This document shows positions 59,763 to 64,000 of a stretch of 64,000 bases of DNA, one piece after another; the first letter of the stretch is position 1; every line of letters begins with the position of its first letter. The notes under the pieces were generated by a model that worked only from the letters and a program-made list of their open reading frames with translations, searched no databases and was not told the DNA's origin. This stretch comes from Amphritea balenae. GTDB lineage: Bacteria > Pseudomonadota > Gammaproteobacteria > Pseudomonadales > Balneatricaceae. The stretch is taken from NCBI RefSeq assembly GCF_003858655.1, contig NZ_RQXV01000003.1, forward strand, positions 248,001-312,000, written 5' to 3'. The translations under genes and the position numbers were made by a program.

Positions 59763-59888
59763 GTAGAGTTCACTGATAAGCAGGGTTTTGACTGGAGCTA
59801 CCGCTATTCTAGGATCTGTACCGTCACAGTTTTAAGCGACCATCAAAATCAAGCTCTACCTGAAATGCAGCACACCTTAAAGAATTCA
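59763..59888 (-). pseudogene. Decayed copy of the rnpB 3' part (outer copy)
   Basis: Collinear with the true rnpB 3' region: GTAGAG, GATAAGC-GGGTTTT, TCTAGGA-CTG, CACAG, AAGCGACC and CACACCTTAA-ATTC appear in the same order and similar spacing. About 125 bases are recognisable, with many substitutions and indels. Confidence 0.75.
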
Positions 59889-59914
59889 ACAGACACAGCT
59901 GCAATAGAAAAAAT

Positions 59915-59998
59915 GTAGAGCTCGTCAATAAGCTAAAGCTCTTATCAAAAGCTGTCGAGGATAATCATTTATCCAGCTCTTTCAAAAGCACACCTCAC
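59915..59998 (-). pseudogene. Decayed copy of the rnpB 3' part (inner copy)
   Basis: Begins GTAGAGCTCGTCAATAAGC and contains GTCGAGGATAATCATTTATCCAG-like sequence, matching GTCGTGGACAATCATTCATC of the real gene, then CACACCTC. An A run upstream also mirrors the one at the real 3' end. Confidence 0.7.
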
Positions 59999-60035
59999 TC
60001 TGAAGTGCTTAATTGACACACTAGCAAAAAAAGCT

Positions 60036-60407
<372 letters not shown>

Positions 60408-60414
60408 GGCGCAA

Positions 60415-60442
60415 AGGATACCAGCAAGCAGGCTATTAGCAA
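60415..60442 (-). promoter_or_regulatory. Promoter of rnpB
   Basis: TTGCTA (60437-60442) and TATCCT (60415-60420) are 16 bases apart on the minus strand, with the -10 box 7 bases before the predicted RNA start. Confidence 0.65.
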
Positions 60443-60467
60443 GCCCAACCTGATCCCTGAAGATGAA

Positions 60468-61304
60468 TTATTTTCGATCTAACGCCGCCTGATACAAAAC
60501 CTTCTTTTTTACACCTGTAATCTTTGCTGCAAGCGCAGATGCCTGCTTAACTGATAACTCAGCCAACAAAATATCAAGCACCTCACTTGCATGAGAATCA
60601 AGATCAGAATCATCAATCTCTGGGGCACCCTCAACCATCAGAACAAATTCACCTTTGCGTTGATTAGGGTCAGCCTCAACCTTCGATAACACTTCAGCAG
60701 CAGTACCGGCAATAAAGGTTTCAAAGGTTTTGGTTAGCTCCCGCGCAATAACAATAGGCCGATCAGCACCAAATGCCTCTACCACCGCAGCCAGACTATC
60801 CAGAATACGATGCGGGGACTCGTAAAACATCAGCGTGCGCGTCTCTGCAGCCAGTCCGCTAAAAAAATTCAATCGCTGCTGCGACTTCGCTGGAGGAAAA
60901 CCCTCAAACGCAAATCGATCTGAGGGTACACCGGCTGCGCTCAACGCTGCCACCATGGCACAACACCCAGGCACAGGCACAACATTAAAGCCAGCCGCCC
61001 GAACTTCACGCACCAACACAAAGCCAGGATCAGATATCAACGGCGTACCAGCATCAGAAATCAATGCGATATCCAGCCCTTGCTGCAATTTTTCAATAAT
61101 TTTTTGCTGTTGCTGGCGTTCATTGTGATCATGAACTGCTATCATCGGCGTTTTAATATTAAAATGTGACAGCAACCGACCACTATGGCGGGTATCTTCA
61201 GCTGCGATTAATGCAACCGACTCCAGAATTCGGAGCGCACGCGGCGTCATATCTTCCAGATTACCAATTGGCGTTGCTATTACATATAAAACTGATTCGG
61301 ACAT
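60468..61304 (-). CDS. rsmI: 16S rRNA (cytidine-1402-2'-O)-methyltransferase
   Basis: About 278 residues of the tetrapyrrole methylase fold: YVIATPIGNLEDMTPRAL, AAEDTRHSGRLLSHF, LISDAGTPLISDPG and MFYESPHRILDSL. It modifies C1402, the same base that RsmH methylates on N4. ATG at 61304 was chosen over a TTG at 61322. It is divergent from lpoA with a 38-base gap. Confidence 0.96.
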   Translation of the reverse strand: MSESVLYVIATPIGNLEDMTPRALRILESVALIAAEDTRHSGRLLSHFNIKTPMIAVHDHNERQQQQKIIEKLQQGLDIALISDAGTPLISDPGFVLVREVRAAGFNVVPVPGCCAMVAALSAAGVPSDRFAFEGFPPAKSQQRLNFFSGLAAETRTLMFYESPHRILDSLAAVVEAFGADRPIVIARELTKTFETFIAGTAAEVLSKVEADPNQRKGEFVLMVEGAPEIDDSDLDSHASEVLDILLAELSVKQASALAAKITGVKKKVLYQAALDRK

Positions 61305-61342
61305 CGGTTTCGAGCCATTCAAATTTCAGGGTGTGAAAGTAT

Positions 61343-63160
61343 ATGACGTTTCCAAGTCGTCTGTCTCTTGTCCTCGCTGCCAGCGTGACACTTTTTATTG
61401 CCGGCTGCTCTTCTCAGCTTCAAGAGAGCAGAACAAGCTCAGCAAGCCAGAACCCGATGCAACAGGTCACAGAGCTACTTGCCGAGGCTGACACAGCCGC
61501 GCCAATTAAAAGCGCTCGCCTTAAAGCGGAAGCAGCACGAATCCTGGTAAAACTGAATCGTCGGGACGAAGCAGCCAGCCTATTGGAAGAGGTCGAGCTT
61601 CAACTACTGCCGCCGGCACTACAGTTTGAAATAGCTGAACTAAAGGCACGAGCCGCCCTTGACCGCCAGGATGGACAGAGCGCACTGCGCTATCTACAAC
61701 AGCTTCCAGAAACAACAACCAACAACCTGCCAGCCGAGAGACAGTACCAGATAGGCGAAATGCAGGCAGACGCTTACCTTTATCAACAGGACCAGTTAAG
61801 CGAACTGCAACAGCTAATTCAATTAAGCAGCTTTAGCCCTGCAGATAAAACCAACACCCTCCACAATCGCATCTGGAACATACTCACATCGATGCCAAGC
61901 GCGCAGCTAAAACAGCTCAGCCAACAACCATCAAACAGTTATTACGAGCAGGGTTGGTATGAACTGGCACTCAGTACGTCTTCTGCCAAAGACCTGAGCC
62001 AACAAAGCACACAGCTGGAGCAGTGGAAAATACTATGGCAATCACACCCGGCACACCAAACACCGCCAGAAACACTGGCAGCAGTTAGCAATGCAGAAAC
62101 ACTCACAGCCAATAATATAGCGCTGCTGCTTCCATTAACCGGCCGATTACAAAAGCCTGCCGAAGCGATTTTGAGCGGATTCATGGCCGCCCACTACAAT
62201 GCCGTTCGCGCTGGCACCAGCACAGCGAAAGTTACCGTCCTCGACTCATCACTGATCAGCACCCCGGGACAGCTGTATCAGGTGGCCGGAGAGAAACAGA
62301 TAGACCTGATAATCGGCCCCCTACAGAAAGAGATGGTCAGCAGCCTGTTACAATACGGCCCTGCACCGATACCAACACTCACTTTGAATACGATACCGGA
62401 TAGCCAGCAAAGCAATATCTATCAATTTGGACTAGCAATTGAGGACGAAGCAATACAGGCAGCCACACAGGCCTGGAATGACAACCGCAAACAGGTACTG
62501 ATCTATACACCAAACACCGAATGGGGCCAGCGAGCCGCAACTGCATTCAGCAAAACCTTTACCGAACTTGGCGGTACCATTCTGGATAGCTACAGTTACA
62601 ACAATGAAGCAAACTATTCAGAGCAGATAGCGACCCTGCTTGGCACCGAAAAGAGCAACCAGCGACAAAAGCAACTCACCCGAATTATCGGTGAACGTCC
62701 AGAATCAGAAGATCGGCGCAGACAAGATGTTGATGCTATTTTCCTTTCCGCCCTGCCTCAGACTGCTCGCCAGATAAAACCAACACTGGCATTCCACTAC
62801 GCAGGCAGAGTCCCGGTTTATGCCACCTCGCACATATTTAGCGGCAGCGAGTCCAGCATAGAAGACCAGGATCTCAACGGCATTCGCTTTGTTGCTATGC
62901 CCTGGCTGACTAGCGAACCGACAACAACACATTTACAGCTGGCGCAGCTTAAGAAAGATACTGACAGTCGTTTCGGCAGACTTTACGCTCTGGGAATAGA
63001 TGCTTTCCAACTATTCCCTTATCTGGCACAACTGGCCGCCTCACCCATTGCCCAGGTAAATGGTGAAACCGGCATCTTATCCATCAAGCAGAACAACCAG
63101 GTTCAGCGCACACTAAACTGGAATATTTTCAAACAAGGGCTGGCGCAACCTTTAAACTAA
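61343..63160 (+). CDS. lpoA: Outer-membrane lipoprotein activator of PBP1A
   Basis: 605 residues. Lipobox LFIAGC with Cys22, an N-terminal TPR-like helical part (35-230), and a C-terminal periplasmic-binding-protein-like part (NIALLLPLTGRLQKPAEAILSGF onward). LpoA reaches through the wall to stimulate the transpeptidase of PBP1A. It heads the lpoA-yraN-diaA operon, divergent from rsmI, as in E. coli. Confidence 0.93.
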   Translation: MTFPSRLSLVLAASVTLFIAGCSSQLQESRTSSASQNPMQQVTELLAEADTAAPIKSARLKAEAARILVKLNRRDEAASLLEEVELQLLPPALQFEIAELKARAALDRQDGQSALRYLQQLPETTTNNLPAERQYQIGEMQADAYLYQQDQLSELQQLIQLSSFSPADKTNTLHNRIWNILTSMPSAQLKQLSQQPSNSYYEQGWYELALSTSSAKDLSQQSTQLEQWKILWQSHPAHQTPPETLAAVSNAETLTANNIALLLPLTGRLQKPAEAILSGFMAAHYNAVRAGTSTAKVTVLDSSLISTPGQLYQVAGEKQIDLIIGPLQKEMVSSLLQYGPAPIPTLTLNTIPDSQQSNIYQFGLAIEDEAIQAATQAWNDNRKQVLIYTPNTEWGQRAATAFSKTFTELGGTILDSYSYNNEANYSEQIATLLGTEKSNQRQKQLTRIIGERPESEDRRRQDVDAIFLSALPQTARQIKPTLAFHYAGRVPVYATSHIFSGSESSIEDQDLNGIRFVAMPWLTSEPTTTHLQLAQLKKDTDSRFGRLYALGIDAFQLFPYLAQLAASPIAQVNGETGILSIKQNNQVQRTLNWNIFKQGLAQPLN

Positions 63161-63190
63161 AGCTGACATTTTTACTCAACAGTCAGCTTT
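63159..63190 (+). terminator. Hairpin right after lpoA
   Basis: AAAGCTGAC/GTCAGCTTT with a 14-base loop begins at the lpoA stop codon. It is probably a partial terminator or 3' end protector within the operon. Confidence 0.5.
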
Positions 63191-63251
63191 GAACAAAAGC
63201 CAGACCTGAATAAAGGCAAGCCTAAGATGAAGCTCGCCGCCTGATTTTGGA

Positions 63252-63641
63252 ATGATCATGGACAGACAACAAATAGGCAAGGATGCCGAAAAACAAGCAC
63301 TAGCGTATTTAAAAAAACAGAAATTAAAACTTATCAGCCATAATTTCAGCTGCCGCTTTGGCGAAATAGATCTGATTATGACTGACCATGAACAACTGGT
63401 GTTTATCGAAGTAAGGCAACGTAGCCACGCCCACTGGGGCGGCGCAAGCCATTCAGTCGACAAACGCAAGCAACAGAAGTTAATAAAAACAGCAGCTTAC
63501 TTTCTATCCAGAAATAGCCGCTATAACAATACAACTTGCAGGTTTGACGTGATTGCTTTTGAAGCAAACACCTCCGACAGGAGTGGAGATTCCTGTCCTA
63601 TATGGTATAAAGACGCCTTCAGACCTGAAGCCACTTTCTGA
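63252..63641 (+). CDS. yraN: YraN family (UPF0102) nuclease-like protein
   Basis: 129 residues. RQQIGKDAEKQALAYLKKQ, CRFGEIDLIM and LVFIEVRQRSHAHWGGA are the family hallmarks and resemble the E...D...EVK core of Holliday-junction-resolvase-like nucleases. Activity is not established for the E. coli protein. A second ATG at 63258 has the better GGA spacing. Confidence 0.92.
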   Translation: MIMDRQQIGKDAEKQALAYLKKQKLKLISHNFSCRFGEIDLIMTDHEQLVFIEVRQRSHAHWGGASHSVDKRKQQKLIKTAAYFLSRNSRYNNTTCRFDVIAFEANTSDRSGDSCPIWYKDAFRPEATF

Positions 63642-63652
63642 CAGGAGCACCG

Positions 63653-64000
63653 ATGGTACTTCAAGACCGAGTTATTAACCTATTCCATAACAGCATGGAG
63701 GTTAATGCCCAGACCATCGAGGAATACACCCCGCTAATTTCTCATGCCGGCGAGCTTTTGCTCAACTGCTTAATGTCAGAAAACAAAATCCTCTGTTGCG
63801 GCAACGGTGGCGGCGCAGCTTTGGCACAGCATTTCAGCAGTTTGCTTCTGAATCAATATCGCCACGAGCGTCCAGGACTGCCGGCTATTAGCCTCAGCGC
63901 AGACGGCTCAGCCTTGACTGGCATTGGTCACGACAGCCACTTTAACGATATTTTTTCCAAGCAGATCCGCGCACTGGGCCAGCCCGGCGACCTGTTACTT
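63653..64000 (+). CDS. diaA: DiaA-type SIS-domain protein, C-terminus cut by window edge
   Basis: The first 116 residues are visible. GGAG precedes the ATG. The SIS-domain loop CCGNGGGAALAQHFSSLLLN and the later LSADGSALTGIGHD fit DiaA, which helps DnaA load at oriC; the close relative GmhA acts on sedoheptulose phosphate. Position after yraN supports DiaA. Confidence 0.88.
   Translation, partial: MVLQDRVINLFHNSMEVNAQTIEEYTPLISHAGELLLNCLMSENKILCCGNGGGAALAQHFSSLLLNQYRHERPGLPAISLSADGSALTGIGHDSHFNDIFSKQIRALGQPGDLLL

Overview
The window comes from a gammaproteobacterium. The dcw cluster (mraZ to ftsZ-lpxC-secA-argJ), pilA/pilBCD-coaE-yacG, rsmI/lpoA/yraN/diaA and ampDE-nadC are arranged as in Pseudomonas and Oceanospirillales. 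Together with moderate GC and a complete phenol meta-cleavage locus this points to a marine Oceanospirillaceae-like bacterium (Neptunomonas/Amphritea/Marinobacterium type). The genus is an inference from gene order, not a measured match.

Region 1 (1-20.9 kb) is a phenol catabolic island. On the minus strand lie a multicomponent phenol hydroxylase (dmpKLMNOP), a chloroplast-type ferredoxin (dmpQ), catechol 2,3-dioxygenase (dmpB) and the lower meta pathway dmpC-E-F-G-H-I. dmpD is absent. The divergent sigma54 activator dmpR keeps its phenol-binding and zinc residues. A LysR/DoxX/glutathionyl-hydroquinone reductase/extradiol dioxygenase module sits between dmpP and dmpQ. Three near-identical -24/-12 sigma54 promoters occur: before dmpK, before dmpQ after the inserted module, and before a YCF48-like lipoprotein plus RND transporter pair at the left end. 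This suggests one phenol-responsive regulon that includes a transport system. efpL lies between the catabolic genes and the transport pair.

Region 2 (20.9-29.4 kb) has rsmE, a ferric iron ABC transporter split into fbpAB (+) and fbpC (-) with a Fur-like box on each side and a 79-bp tandem repeat between them, ampD-ampE, nadC and a small membrane-anchored protein. Region 3 (29.5-37.5 kb) has type IV pilin pilA divergent from pilBCD-coaE-yacG, then a MutT/thiamine-phosphate-synthase-like fusion and argJ.

Region 4 (37.7-58.8 kb) is secA, lpxC and the full division and cell wall cluster, read leftward from an mraZ promoter with a textbook triple MraZ box. Region 5 (59-64 kb) holds a small PagP-like outer-membrane barrel, the RNase P RNA gene followed by two decayed copies of its own 3' part, rsmI, and the lpoA-yraN-diaA operon running off the right edge.

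The points most worth a second look are the sigma54 promoter in front of the YCF48/RND pair, the decayed rnpB copies, the PagP-like gene with conserved catalytic spacing, the inserted quinone module, and two copies of a long palindromic intergenic repeat. No tRNA, CRISPR array, insertion sequence or prophage was seen.
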